Virus record (IMG/VR): IMGVR_UViG_3300014913_000324
Span: 1-30,502 of that record
Direction: 5' to 3' (one strand)
Source of the DNA: a virus
Length of the DNA stretch: 30,502 nucleotides
Within the stretch, counting starts at the first letter, position 1, and each line of letters starts with the position of its first letter. Below are positions 15,862-23,404 of the stretch, piece after piece. The notes under the pieces were generated by a model that searched no databases, was not told the DNA's origin, and saw only the letters and a program-made list of their open reading frames with translations. A program made the position numbers and the translations under genes.

Positions 15862-16779
15862 TTACTGGGTTGCACCAGATTCGAGGCTGTACATGAATGC
15901 GTCGTTGAGGATTGAAGTAGCGAATCCTGCTTTCCATCCGACATCGCTGTAAAGGCGAAGGGCCGAACGGGGCGAGGGGCTATCAACAAAAGTGCTTAGG
16001 TTTTGAAGCTCGGATACACCGAAGGCTTCTTCACCGAAGAACAATGATTGATAAACTTCGACACCAGCTGAACCAGAATTGGTCAGTACTGGAGCTTGAG
16101 TGGTGTTGAGGAATCTCACACCATAAAGTTTACCAACTTCACCGTTATACACACCCTTTAGACCTGAGTCTGTGTAGGTGTGGGCATCAGTCCATGCTGA
16201 GTCACCTTGAAGGTCATATTCCACATCGGGGTGGATTACGGCCATGAAGGAACCAGACTTGGCTTGAGGCTTGGCGTTGTTGCTTTTCAATTCTCTAACA
16301 ACCTTACGAACGTCGGTTACGGTTACAATATCGGTTGCAATGAGGGAAGTTCTATTTGCTACACCAGAGGCGTAGAGGATAGAAGTAGTTCCATCAATAA
16401 CGTCACGAACGACAGTGTCGATACTGATAGCTGCCTCGTAAGCGAGAAGATCAACTGCGGATGCAATTGAGTTGTCGATAGAGGTTAAGCTAAGAACATC
16501 GGTGATCTGTTCGAAGTTACCATATTGAGCGATCGTTGCAGACACTAGCGTTGCGCTGAGTCCTGCGGGTGTGGGGTCTGTACCCTCAGTTAAAGCGGTG
16601 ATCTTGGCGGTTGGATTCGTGTAACGATTCCAGACGACAGTATTACCTTCCCCTTTGGGGATTACTCCCTGTCTACCTAATTGTTTGTAGACAAAGTTGG
16701 CCTCTGCTCTCATAAGAAAGCGGCGGTCATAGTAAGCTTTAACAACTGAGGACAGTGTCCCTGTTGTAGTTAGAGCCAT
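15862..16779 (-). CDS. N4-gp56-family major capsid protein (305 aa)
   Basis: The N-terminus 'TLSSVVKAYYDRRFLMRAEANFVYKQLG' and 'IPKGEGNTVVWNRYTNPTAKIT' followed by 'LTEGTDPTPAGLSATLVSATIAQYGNFEQITDVLSLTS' is the hallmark of N4-gp56-like capsid proteins. Then come the helical spine 'DVRKVVRELKSNNAKP', 'FMAVIHPDVEYDLQGD', 'GEVGKLYGVRFLNT' and a C-terminal beta region. This is the HK97-fold shell protein. The gene follows the scaffold gene and is followed by a strong terminator, as expected for the most abundant virion product. Length is normal for the family. Confidence 0.92.
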   Translation of the reverse strand: MALTTTGTLSSVVKAYYDRRFLMRAEANFVYKQLGRQGVIPKGEGNTVVWNRYTNPTAKITALTEGTDPTPAGLSATLVSATIAQYGNFEQITDVLSLTSIDNSIASAVDLLAYEAAISIDTVVRDVIDGTTSILYASGVANRTSLIATDIVTVTDVRKVVRELKSNNAKPQAKSGSFMAVIHPDVEYDLQGDSAWTDAHTYTDSGLKGVYNGEVGKLYGVRFLNTTQAPVLTNSGSAGVEVYQSLFFGEEAFGVSELQNLSTFVDSPSPRSALRLYSDVGWKAGFATSILNDAFMYSLESGATQ

Positions 16780-16797
16780 TTTACTCCGTTATAATTA

Positions 16798-17526
16798 TTA
16801 TCCTTTTCGCAAAGTCCCCTTGGAATCTATAAAATCCCCTGACGATGGAAGGATGTTTTCAAGCTCCTCTAGGGTTAGCTTTGAATAGTCCACGCTGCCA
16901 TCAGACTTGGAGGTCTTTGCTGTCTCTACAAAGGCTCTATTCTTTGCTTGAGACTTTTCAGCTTTGCCCTGCTGAACTACAGAATTTGTTGTGACTCTCC
17001 CGTAAGAGACTACTTTAGCTGCATCGGACAAGGACAAACTTGGGTTGTTCTTAACCATAGCTACAGCGTCTTGAATCTCGTAGTCAGAAATCCCGTGTAA
17101 TTCTGACTTAACTGACTCAATCTCCTCCCTGGCCTTTCTGACCTGGGTATCTTCTCTTAGAGGTTGGATCTTTTTATCGACCACATCGTCAACGACAGAC
17201 CTAAGCATTTTTAGAGCTTCTTGCTGCTCAGGTGAAGCGTTGGCGAGAGGATCATCTGCTTGAGGGGTAGCTACTTTCCTTATCTCCTCAGATAGTCCTT
17301 TGACCTCTTGGGATAGACGAGTGGACATACCTTCTACATTCTCGTAGGCACGTGCCATATCGTCTGCGTCTTTGAATCCCTTCTTCTCTGCCAACTTTTC
17401 GAATGCCGTTGGCTCGGAAGTTTCTTGAGGGCTAGCATCGGTAGATTCTGTTTGATCAGCCTCTACCGCTTGTTCCAACTTTTGAAGTTCGTTGGAGGCG
17501 GGTTTATCGGTTGTTGAATCCGACAT
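16798..17526 (-). CDS. Capsid scaffolding protein (242 aa)
   Basis: The sequence is acidic and low-complexity at the N-terminus (Ser/Thr/Glu/Gln), with a long central coiled-coil-like stretch ('RLSQEVKGLSEEIRKV', 'VVDKKIQPLREDTQVRKAREEIESVKSEL'). The C-terminus ends in a basic 'SKGTLRKG', the part that usually binds capsid protein. Position between portal and major capsid gene supports scaffold identity. A good AAAGGAG ribosome site precedes the ATG. The recognition is by composition and gene order, not by a unique motif. Confidence 0.8.
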   Translation of the reverse strand: MSDSTTDKPASNELQKLEQAVEADQTESTDASPQETSEPTAFEKLAEKKGFKDADDMARAYENVEGMSTRLSQEVKGLSEEIRKVATPQADDPLANASPEQQEALKMLRSVVDDVVDKKIQPLREDTQVRKAREEIESVKSELHGISDYEIQDAVAMVKNNPSLSLSDAAKVVSYGRVTTNSVVQQGKAEKSQAKNRAFVETAKTSKSDGSVDYSKLTLEELENILPSSGDFIDSKGTLRKG

Positions 17527-17542
17527 AATTCTCCTTTGCTAT

Positions 17543-17620
17543 GTATGGGCTGATCAAGTGGGGATGATTTGACGGAACAGCCAAATTTTTAGTAGCTACC
17601 CCCACTTGAACAACCCATAC
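17543..17620 (-). promoter_or_regulatory. Large two-part stem-loop before the scaffold gene
   Basis: On the minus-strand RNA, GTATGGG pairs with CCCATAC (7 bp). After a symmetric 5x5 internal loop, CAAGTGGGG pairs with CCCCACTTG (9 bp). The 36-base apical part contains a GTAGCTAC palindrome and a 5-bp ATTTG/CAAAT hairpin. It fills most of the ~95-base gap between the 90-residue gene and the scaffold gene and ends 16 bases before the scaffold ATG. No U-run follows, so it is not a plain terminator. An RNase processing site or a translation or stability element is more likely. Confidence 0.75.
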
Positions 17621-17622
17621 GC

Positions 17623-17895
17623 TTATTTCTTTAATGTGCGCTCGGCTGCTTTACCTTTGCTGACATACTTGTCAACAATTCTGCCGAGTTGAGTTAAACC
17701 GATCCACAGGTTCTTCCTTGCGATGAACTCTTCGTGGGTTTGGGATTCGACGATGCTCGTATAGGCATTGTCGGTGATCTTCTCCAAGTCACTCATAACT
17801 AATTTATATCCATCATGCTCCGCCAGTTCAAAGACTAGCTGAGCTTGTGTAATTTTCTCTTGTTTAGCGTCTCTATATTGTTTCTGCGTTTGCAA
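17623..17895 (-). CDS. Small helical hypothetical protein in the head module (90 aa)
   Basis: It starts with TTG at 17895, preceded by an AAGGAG site, and overlaps the portal stop. Predicted almost wholly helical ('QAQLVFELAEHDGYKLVMSDLEKITDN', 'EEFIARKNLWIGLTQLGRIVDKYV'), with a basic C-terminus. No Cys or known motif. Many phages carry one small gene between portal and scaffold whose role is unclear. The ribosome site and the large structured element downstream support it as a real, separately regulated gene. Confidence 0.75.
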   Translation of the reverse strand: MQTQKQYRDAKQEKITQAQLVFELAEHDGYKLVMSDLEKITDNAYTSIVESQTHEEFIARKNLWIGLTQLGRIVDKYVSKGKAAERTLKK

Positions 17896-19621
17896 GCGTA
17901 CTCCTTAAAATACCTTCTTGATCAAGCTGGCCATCTGGGATTGCCGCCTGTGGACCAGGTTGTGTTGGTTGAATCCCCTCTGGGGCAATTCCTTGGTTAG
18001 CTTGCTGTCCTAATAGCTTGTCGGTGTCACCGTCGGGGAGAATGGTTTTAAGTACCATACGTTTAAGCTCGGTTTGGTTGATCTCTGGATCACCTGCGAA
18101 TATCTGGAAGGCTTCCATTGTTTGTTTACGGTTGACTGCCTCGTTAGATGGGAGGGTTGAACCAGCGGCCACTTTAACGTCGAGATTGCCTCTCATGTCG
18201 TCGGGTCTAACAGTCACCCACTCGGCTCCTGCGTCACCCATGATTCGAATGACTTGCTCATCGTTGATGAATTGCTCGTTGAGAGACACCATCATCTGGC
18301 CGATCTTTTGGATACCCATTTCAAGGTTCTTGATCTTTAGACGGAAGCGGGCGTTACCTGCCTCTTGGATGAGTGAGATACCTGTAGCCGTATCGTTGGC
18401 TAGAGCGTCAGATCCCACACCTCGGGTGAAGTCTGAGACTCCTGTGGCCTGTTGTATGTCGGCTTTGATAAGTGTCTCTTCCTGGTAGGAGGAGGCTGTC
18501 ACGTCGGGGGTGGTCATTTGCTCAACCTTGTCTTTGTCGTGGGCGTGTACTACAAATCCTGGTTCTGAGACTAGCTCGTCCTCATCTACACCAGATCCCT
18601 CTTCAACCAACCATCCTCGGTTTAATGCGAGTGTCACGTTGTCCATTCTCTGATTACGTCGGTCGTTGAGTTCGTACTGTAGGGATTCGATGGGCTCAAG
18701 CTCTCCGATACCAAGGAACTCGTGTTGAACGGCTTGGTCTACGATTCTCACAAAGGGCTTCTTGCCGTGTTTATAGGGGTTGTCCTCTTCACGGATGATG
18801 ATGGATCGGTTGGCTACCGTAACAACACGGTCGTCTTCCCAATACTCAATAAGCTCAATTAAGTCCTCTTTCTTTCCTGGGTCGGTTACGTCGTCGGGGA
18901 TAGCTACACCCAACACACCACGTCTCATTGATTTCTGGTCGTCCTCATACGAAAGACCTGTTCCTTTAACCAGCTTGACGTTCTTGTATATGCCTCGTTT
19001 CTGTTGCTCCTCTAGGTGCTTCTGTGTGCGGTACATCCTGTGGGCAACCCAGCGACAAGATTCAATATCAATACCTCGGGGGTCCCAAAAGAAATCTATT
19101 AAGTCTACATTTTCGACCGCTGGGTTGTCCGCAAAAACCTCTTCCACTTCCTCTTCAATGTGTCCCAACTCGGGGTTTAACTCATCTACTAATACCTTAC
19201 TCATTGTTTTTCGTTCTTGTCTGTCCCAATACACCTTCAAGATTGAGGTTCCATACATTGCCATTCCCTTTGCAACCTCGGGCATCATTTCGTTCATGCC
19301 CATCTTTTCCCATTGGAAGTCGATTAGTTGTGATTGGATCTTGGCGTATTCAATGTCGTTGGGTTCACGGGGGAGTATGTCTATCTGGGGTTGGTTGGAA
19401 ACCATACGGGGAACAAGCGTCTCGACAGTAGAGAAAGAGTACGGAACCCACAGTTTAGACTGCCATGGGTAGGCTGTCTCTGTCATGTGCGAACGATACA
19501 TTTTATAGAACCTGTCCCATTTTTGTTTGAAGGGTTCTCGCCAGGTCATCGAGTGGGTGAACTTTCTAACTACCTCTTTTGCTAAAGACTCATTGGTCTT
19601 TGCTTTGCCTTTATTAGCCAT
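17873..19621 (-). CDS. Portal protein, P22 gp1-like (582 aa)
   Basis: The N-terminus 'FKQKWDRFYKMYRSHMTETAYPWQSKLWVPYSFSTVETLVPRMV' matches the opening of P22-like portals found in many environmental phages. Then come 'VENVDLIDFFWDPRGIDIESCRWVAHRMYRT' in the clip/stem region, 'ELNDRRNQRMDNVTLALNRGWLV' and 'QQATGVSDFTRGVGSDALANDTATGISLIQEAGNARFRLKIKNLE' (crown and stem helices). The dodecameric ring would form the DNA entry vertex and bind terminase and adaptor. It ends in a Gln/Pro-rich tail. It follows the large terminase gene. Confidence 0.9.
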   Translation of the reverse strand: MANKGKAKTNESLAKEVVRKFTHSMTWREPFKQKWDRFYKMYRSHMTETAYPWQSKLWVPYSFSTVETLVPRMVSNQPQIDILPREPNDIEYAKIQSQLIDFQWEKMGMNEMMPEVAKGMAMYGTSILKVYWDRQERKTMSKVLVDELNPELGHIEEEVEEVFADNPAVENVDLIDFFWDPRGIDIESCRWVAHRMYRTQKHLEEQQKRGIYKNVKLVKGTGLSYEDDQKSMRRGVLGVAIPDDVTDPGKKEDLIELIEYWEDDRVVTVANRSIIIREEDNPYKHGKKPFVRIVDQAVQHEFLGIGELEPIESLQYELNDRRNQRMDNVTLALNRGWLVEEGSGVDEDELVSEPGFVVHAHDKDKVEQMTTPDVTASSYQEETLIKADIQQATGVSDFTRGVGSDALANDTATGISLIQEAGNARFRLKIKNLEMGIQKIGQMMVSLNEQFINDEQVIRIMGDAGAEWVTVRPDDMRGNLDVKVAAGSTLPSNEAVNRKQTMEAFQIFAGDPEINQTELKRMVLKTILPDGDTDKLLGQQANQGIAPEGIQPTQPGPQAAIPDGQLDQEGILRSTLANAETI

Positions 19622-19671
19622 AAACTCCTAGGTTTACGACTGTTCCGTGTGTACAAAAAGATTAACACCTT

Positions 19672-20811
19672 TTATCGGAGTTGTCCATATAACAGTTTGC
19701 GGGATGGCTGCTTACGCGGTCTAGAGGCTACATTACCCAGGTTGTTGATTGCATAGCGTATGGAGTCCATGTGGTGATCATAACCCGATTCGGGGGTATT
19801 GAGGATCTTCCCATCCCTATCCACCATCCACAGGAAGTTGCGGTACTCCTTCCAAATATTCACACTCTTTTTAGTTACTGATATCCTTTGATCTTGTACG
19901 AATTGGATTCCGTGGGCTATTGAGTCCTTACCCTTCCTACACGGCATCATGGGGAGGCCGTAGCTCTTGATCTCGTCGATACTCTTAGGCTCGGCACTAT
20001 CGGCAATGATTAGGGCGTAGTCCAGGTTCTTCATGTAGTCGGCGAGTTGTTTGTTGCTCATTCCCTTTCGATAGAGGATCTCATCAATGATGAAGCCGCC
20101 GTCATATCTATATATCGCAACTACCGAAGCGGGATCGTTACTGTACCCAAAGTCCATGCCGTATCTCTCCAGTCGTGCCTCGTGAGGTATCTCGTCGATA
20201 GCTTTCCAGTTGGTGTATATCTTTCCTTCAACTTCACCCAGCTGTCCCATACCATACACGGCCCACCAGTTCTTATTCATCCTTCGAGACTCAATCGCCT
20301 CAACGATGTTCTTGTCTAGTGCTTCGTTGTCTTTGTAGGTCAGGGTGATGAAGTCCACATCCATAACAGGCTCCACCTCGGTGTACCACCAAAACTCTGA
20401 CACGGGGTTCCAGTCTAACCAAATCAGGTCTTTTGTTCTGACCTCTAATTGGGTGTATGTCTCATACGGGATGTTGTTGGCTTCGTTTATGAAAAGGATA
20501 TCCCTACGTGGTCCTCTAACCTTCCCAGGCTGGTCGGCCGAGAAGAACTCAATCTTTGATCCAGTCTCGAAGGTGTATATGTAGTCTGTTTTGTTCCAGG
20601 AGTTTCGTTTGAAATAACCATGCTCTTCCAAGATGTCCATGAAGTCTCGGATTGCTCCCCGTTTAAGATGGGGGAAGGATTCACTAACCACACTCATTAT
20701 CTTTCCATCAACACTCTGTGCGTAATCTATCAACCACAGTAGGATCGAGATGGTCTTGCTTGCAGATGTTCCCCCACTAACTCCTCTAATCCTCTTGTTC
20801 AGCTTCAACAA
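19672..20811 (-). CDS. terL: Terminase large subunit (379 aa)
   Basis: This is the packaging motor. Walker A 'GGTSASKT' is at 13-20, Walker B 'ILFINE' at 105-110, and the RNase-H-like nuclease Asp residues are Asp220 (GMDFGYSND), Asp271 (IIADSAEP) and Asp349 (HHMDSIRYAI). It belongs to the PBSX/terminase_3-like type. The protein is short for a terminase, because the N-terminal region before Walker A is almost absent. The start is TTG (MLKLNKRIRG) with no obvious ribosome site, and it overlaps the small subunit gene by 26 bases, so translation is probably coupled. Confidence 0.93.
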   Translation of the reverse strand: MLKLNKRIRGVSGGTSASKTISILLWLIDYAQSVDGKIMSVVSESFPHLKRGAIRDFMDILEEHGYFKRNSWNKTDYIYTFETGSKIEFFSADQPGKVRGPRRDILFINEANNIPYETYTQLEVRTKDLIWLDWNPVSEFWWYTEVEPVMDVDFITLTYKDNEALDKNIVEAIESRRMNKNWWAVYGMGQLGEVEGKIYTNWKAIDEIPHEARLERYGMDFGYSNDPASVVAIYRYDGGFIIDEILYRKGMSNKQLADYMKNLDYALIIADSAEPKSIDEIKSYGLPMMPCRKGKDSIAHGIQFVQDQRISVTKKSVNIWKEYRNFLWMVDRDGKILNTPESGYDHHMDSIRYAINNLGNVASRPRKQPSRKLLYGQLR

Positions 20812-21262
20812 TTTGTGTGTCGCCGTCGTTGCTTCGTACAGTCTTGCCTCCTAATATCTGCTTTACGTTTACCTGTATATTAACATCTGCTTCTTTTTGC
20901 ACACCCAACCACTTACCTGCCGTCTCTAGAAACTTGTGTCTCACTGCGTGATCTGGAACCTCTATGAAGTCTGATGTTGCTCCTGATGCTTGTTTGCCTG
21001 TGTTCACTGCGCTTATCACTCTGTTTGCTTCCAACCCATCATCTAACACATCCACCAACCTTCCGAGACTCAAACCCTTCTTTTCCATTAATGTTTTCAC
21101 GTGGCTATCTAGTTTTATCAGGTTCTCGTATGCTATTTGGGCTGCTGATCCAATATCGTCCGTATCATAGGCATAAAGTGCCGCTTCTGTTCCATTACCT
21201 GTCTCGAAGTATTTCTTGAGAAACTTACTTTGCTTTAGTGTTAATCCTTTAGTCTTTGGCAT
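20786..21262 (-). CDS. terS: Terminase small subunit (158 aa)
   Basis: The N-terminus 'KTKGLTLKQSKFLKKYFETGNGTEAALYAYD' followed by 'AQIAYENLIKLDSHVKTLMEKKGLSLGRLVDVL' is the familiar small-terminase helix-turn-helix plus oligomerisation region (terminase_2-like). 'DHAVRHKFLETAGKWLGV' near 105-122 is also typical. It would bind the packaging start site on phage DNA and bring the large subunit to it. The acidic C-terminus (VEAEQED) overlaps the large subunit start. Length and order are normal. Confidence 0.88.
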   Translation of the reverse strand: MPKTKGLTLKQSKFLKKYFETGNGTEAALYAYDTDDIGSAAQIAYENLIKLDSHVKTLMEKKGLSLGRLVDVLDDGLEANRVISAVNTGKQASGATSDFIEVPDHAVRHKFLETAGKWLGVQKEADVNIQVNVKQILGGKTVRSNDGDTQIVEAEQED

Positions 21263-21341
21263 CTTCCTCTACTCCCTCCAAATACTCACTTATTGGTATT
21301 AGATCCTCGTCTTTGATTATTGGCAGATCATCTTCGTTCAT
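21249..21341 (-). CDS. Acidic micro-ORF (30 aa)
   Basis: ATG at 21341 has a perfect GGAGGAAGA ribosome site, and the frame overlaps the small terminase start by 14 bases. The product (MNEDDLPIIKDEDLIPISEY and ten more) is very acidic. Its main role may be translational coupling of the terminase. Function unknown. Confidence 0.55.
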   Translation of the reverse strand: MNEDDLPIIKDEDLIPISEYLEGVEEDAKD

Positions 21342-21442
21342 TCTTCCTCCCAACATTTTTCACACCAAGCATCAAAGGTTTGTATTCTTGGTATATACCC
21401 GATTGTTTTTCCACACTTGAAGCATTTAATTGGTGTTGTCAT
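21338..21442 (-). CDS. Zinc-ribbon micro-protein (34 aa)
   Basis: ATG at 21442 to TGA at 21338, joined to both neighbours by ATGA overlaps, with a GAGGAAGA ribosome site. The sequence has 'CFKCGK' and 'CEKCWEEE', two C-x2-C pairs 20 residues apart, which is a minimal zinc ribbon. Such micro-proteins are common in phages. Role unknown. Confidence 0.65.
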   Translation of the reverse strand: MTTPIKCFKCGKTIGYIPRIQTFDAWCEKCWEEE

Positions 21443-21588
21443 TCTTCCTCTATCAGCTTTTTTGTATTTCTTACTATTAACTTAGTCCAGTCATGTAGTG
21501 CTTCTTTGACTGCTTCTTCGTCTAGAGGATGTTCACCCCAGGCTGCGAGAAGTTCTAGGTATAGTTGTTGGATTGTGTCTGGTTTCAT
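21439..21588 (-). CDS. Small acidic helical protein (49 aa)
   Basis: ATG at 21588 with a GGAGGAAGA ribosome site, ending in an ATGA overlap. The product is helical and acidic ('TIQQLYLELLAAWGEHPLDE', 'AVKEALHDWTKLIVRN'). No motif recognised. It is the first gene of the packaging operon after the 154-base gap upstream. Confidence 0.65.
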   Translation of the reverse strand: MKPDTIQQLYLELLAAWGEHPLDEEAVKEALHDWTKLIVRNTKKLIEEE

Positions 21589-21710
21589 TCTTCCTCCAAT
21601 TACTTATTAACCTCTCAAATTGACCTTGGGGCAAGGATGGTGTTGCAACTTACAGCCTCTTTCCTCTCCTTGCCAAGCTCGGCTTACCACCCAAGGCCAG
21701 TCTGAATTGT

Positions 21711-21737
21711 TATCGACGTTTAACGACGTTTATCGAC
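21711..21737. repeat. 10-bp-period tandem repeat CGACGTTTA in a gene-free gap
   Basis: CGACGTTTA occurs at 21714-21722 and 21724-21732, with a third partial copy (CGAC) at 21734, giving a period of exactly one DNA helical turn. It sits in the 154-base gap (21589-21742) before the packaging genes. Further along the same gap, a CCTTG/CAAGG hairpin occurs on the minus strand. Same-face 10-bp repeats suit a protein-binding site, for example for the small terminase or a regulator. No clear promoter was found in the gap. Confidence 0.55.
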
Positions 21738-21742
21738 ACTGC

Positions 21743-21940
21743 CTATCTTCCATTTAACTCCTTACCTAGTAGTGATTCTTTTTTTGTTTCCTGGCACTTC
21801 GCACATTCCCACAATATCTCTGTTACACCATGAGACAGTTCGTCAGTAAGCACATCTATTTTGACTTTGTTTAAACGTCTTTCAAAAATAGACGGTGAGT
21901 ATGTTCTAGCTATCTCTATCCACTTATGTTTGTGGAACAT
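21743..21940 (-). CDS. Small zinc-binding-like protein (65 aa)
   Basis: ATG at 21940 with a GAGGAG ribosome site. The protein starts 'MFHKHKWIEIARTYSPS' and ends with 'LWECAKCQETKKES', giving a His pair near the N-terminus and a C-x2-C pair near residue 46, a possible zinc site. The layout (HKW at the start, a single C-x2-C late) is common among phage hypothetical proteins. It overlaps the His-repeat peptide by 17 bases. Function unknown. Confidence 0.65.
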   Translation of the reverse strand: MFHKHKWIEIARTYSPSIFERRLNKVKIDVLTDELSHGVTEILWECAKCQETKKESLLGKELNGR

Positions 21941-22031
21941 TTAACTCCTCTTTCTTTTTGGGCTTCTTCTTTGGTTTGGGTGGGTGATCCATGTGGATGT
22001 GGATGTGGATGTGAACTTCTTTACTAGGCAT
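21924..22031 (-). CDS. His-repeat micropeptide HIHIHIHMDH (35 aa)
   Basis: ATG at 22031 with an AGGAGGAAGA ribosome site, eight bases after the transporter stop. Residues 7-16 are HIHIHIHMDH, so five His lie on alternating positions, followed by a Pro/Lys run (PPKPKKKPKKK). The His run is coded by an ATGTGG hexanucleotide tandem (21991-22013). Alternating His on a beta strand or turn is a possible Ni, Zn or Cu ligand set, and the Lys tail could bind nucleic acid or membrane lipid. The ribosome site and tight spacing support translation. Role unknown. Confidence 0.6.
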   Translation of the reverse strand: MPSKEVHIHIHIHMDHPPKPKKKPKKKEELNVPQT

Positions 22032-22039
22032 TCTTCCTC

Positions 22040-23404
22040 CTATTTCCATGTCCCAAAGTAATCACCCAGGGAAAGGACAAATATATAATATGGCAACATG
22101 ATACCAGCAGAGATTCCTATACCGTAGGGCATGAACCTACCAAAGGTTATACGATCCTCGGGGTCGTTATCTTTAGTCTCGTTAAGTAGGATTACACCAG
22201 CGGTTGCCGCGGTGATGAGTGACGAACTACCAGCACAGATTCCAGATCCTAGAGCCCAGGCGGATACAGTTGATTGAGATATGTTGTGGACGATTGGAGA
22301 AGCAGCTGTGGCCCAACTTGCAGCTTCTGTTAGGAGTGTTCCAAAGTAGCTAATTAACACAATCACTGGAATAGCGGCGTTACTTGCTTCAAGTAGGGTT
22401 GCTAGTTGTGTACCCACCCCGATTGAGGAGTTGGCCATTACTTGAGCTAGGACAAAGATTGAGATAAGTGTGGCGTATGTTTCCATGCCTAGAGCGAATA
22501 GTGCTTTACTCCTATGCTCGGCGTAATCTCCAAACACACTCACAATGATTCCCAGCGATGCTAGAACCAACTCGTAAGAGGGAAAGAAGAGCGACCCACC
22601 CACTCCTATAATCAGACCCAGCAGGCCAAACCCTGCAAGCCTCTTGTCAATTATTGTATTGCGCTTCCTTGACCTAAACTCCACCATAGAGTAAGCAATA
22701 GAGGCTCTGTCTAGTGCCTTATCTTTTCTCTTCCCCATAGTTCTTTTAACAATGAAGGTGATTAGGGTGGTGAGAATCAAAACCAATCCAAGATTAACCC
22801 ATAATATCTGGGTGAAGAATTGGGAGTGAGTTAATCCCCAGGTTTGCGCCTCAATGATGTTTGGTGTGTCACCCCAGCGGGTACTAAACCCCCCCAGGTT
22901 AGAAGCTACCAAGGCTCCAGCTAGAACAGGTACGGGTGGTACTTTATAAGACTTACACAAAACAGTCACAATCGCAGCGGAGATAAGAATAGAGGTGGTG
23001 TTGTGGAGTGTTCCCGCAAAGAACCAAGTCATAAACATGGAGGCTGCTACCACCAAGAATACGTGGTCTATGTTGGTGTGTAGGGTCTTCTCTAGTTTTG
23101 ATCTTCCTCTAGCTGCTCTACCAATCTTCTCTCCTAGCCACATACCCACCTTATCCAAAGCATCACTACGAGCCAGCATATGAGACGGGACAGCAATGGC
23201 GGTGAATAGTACGGCGATGTTTGCAAACTCAGCGAAGCCGTGTTGTAGGGCCGTCAGTGATTCGTGTGGATCTACAAACCCAACCAAGATTAGTGATGCA
23301 AGGGCAGTAAGTGTCATTCCCACATCTGCTTTAAGCACCCCCCTTGTCATGAGGACAAAGTTGGTGAGGATTGTGAGAACCAACAGAATTGTTAGTGGGT
23401 TCAT
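22040..23404 (-). CDS. Ion-transporter-superfamily (ArsB/NhaD/SLC13-like) permease (454 aa)
   Basis: About eleven hydrophobic segments span the protein. The family signatures are 'VFLVVAASMFMTWFFAGTLH', 'PVLAGALVASNLGGFSTRWGDTPN' (cf. 'SNxGGxxTxxGDxPN' in NhaD, ArsB and citrate carriers) and, in the second half, 'ISYFGTLLTEAASWATAAS' and 'GSGICAGSSSLITAATAGVILL', the mirrored repeat. It would move an anion or exchange cations across the host inner membrane. It is coupled by ATGA to the HTH gene upstream. A complete carrier of this type inside a phage late region is unusual. Substrate cannot be read from sequence. Confidence 0.88.
   Translation of the reverse strand: MNPLTILLVLTILTNFVLMTRGVLKADVGMTLTALASLILVGFVDPHESLTALQHGFAEFANIAVLFTAIAVPSHMLARSDALDKVGMWLGEKIGRAARGRSKLEKTLHTNIDHVFLVVAASMFMTWFFAGTLHNTTSILISAAIVTVLCKSYKVPPVPVLAGALVASNLGGFSTRWGDTPNIIEAQTWGLTHSQFFTQILWVNLGLVLILTTLITFIVKRTMGKRKDKALDRASIAYSMVEFRSRKRNTIIDKRLAGFGLLGLIIGVGGSLFFPSYELVLASLGIIVSVFGDYAEHRSKALFALGMETYATLISIFVLAQVMANSSIGVGTQLATLLEASNAAIPVIVLISYFGTLLTEAASWATAASPIVHNISQSTVSAWALGSGICAGSSSLITAATAGVILLNETKDNDPEDRITFGRFMPYGIGISAGIMLPYYIFVLSLGDYFGTWK

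Noticed and set aside
18780-19472. 230-residue plus-strand open frame inside the portal gene
   Set aside because: The portal gene on the minus strand has strong family motifs; this frame is its antisense shadow, rich in Ser and Arg.
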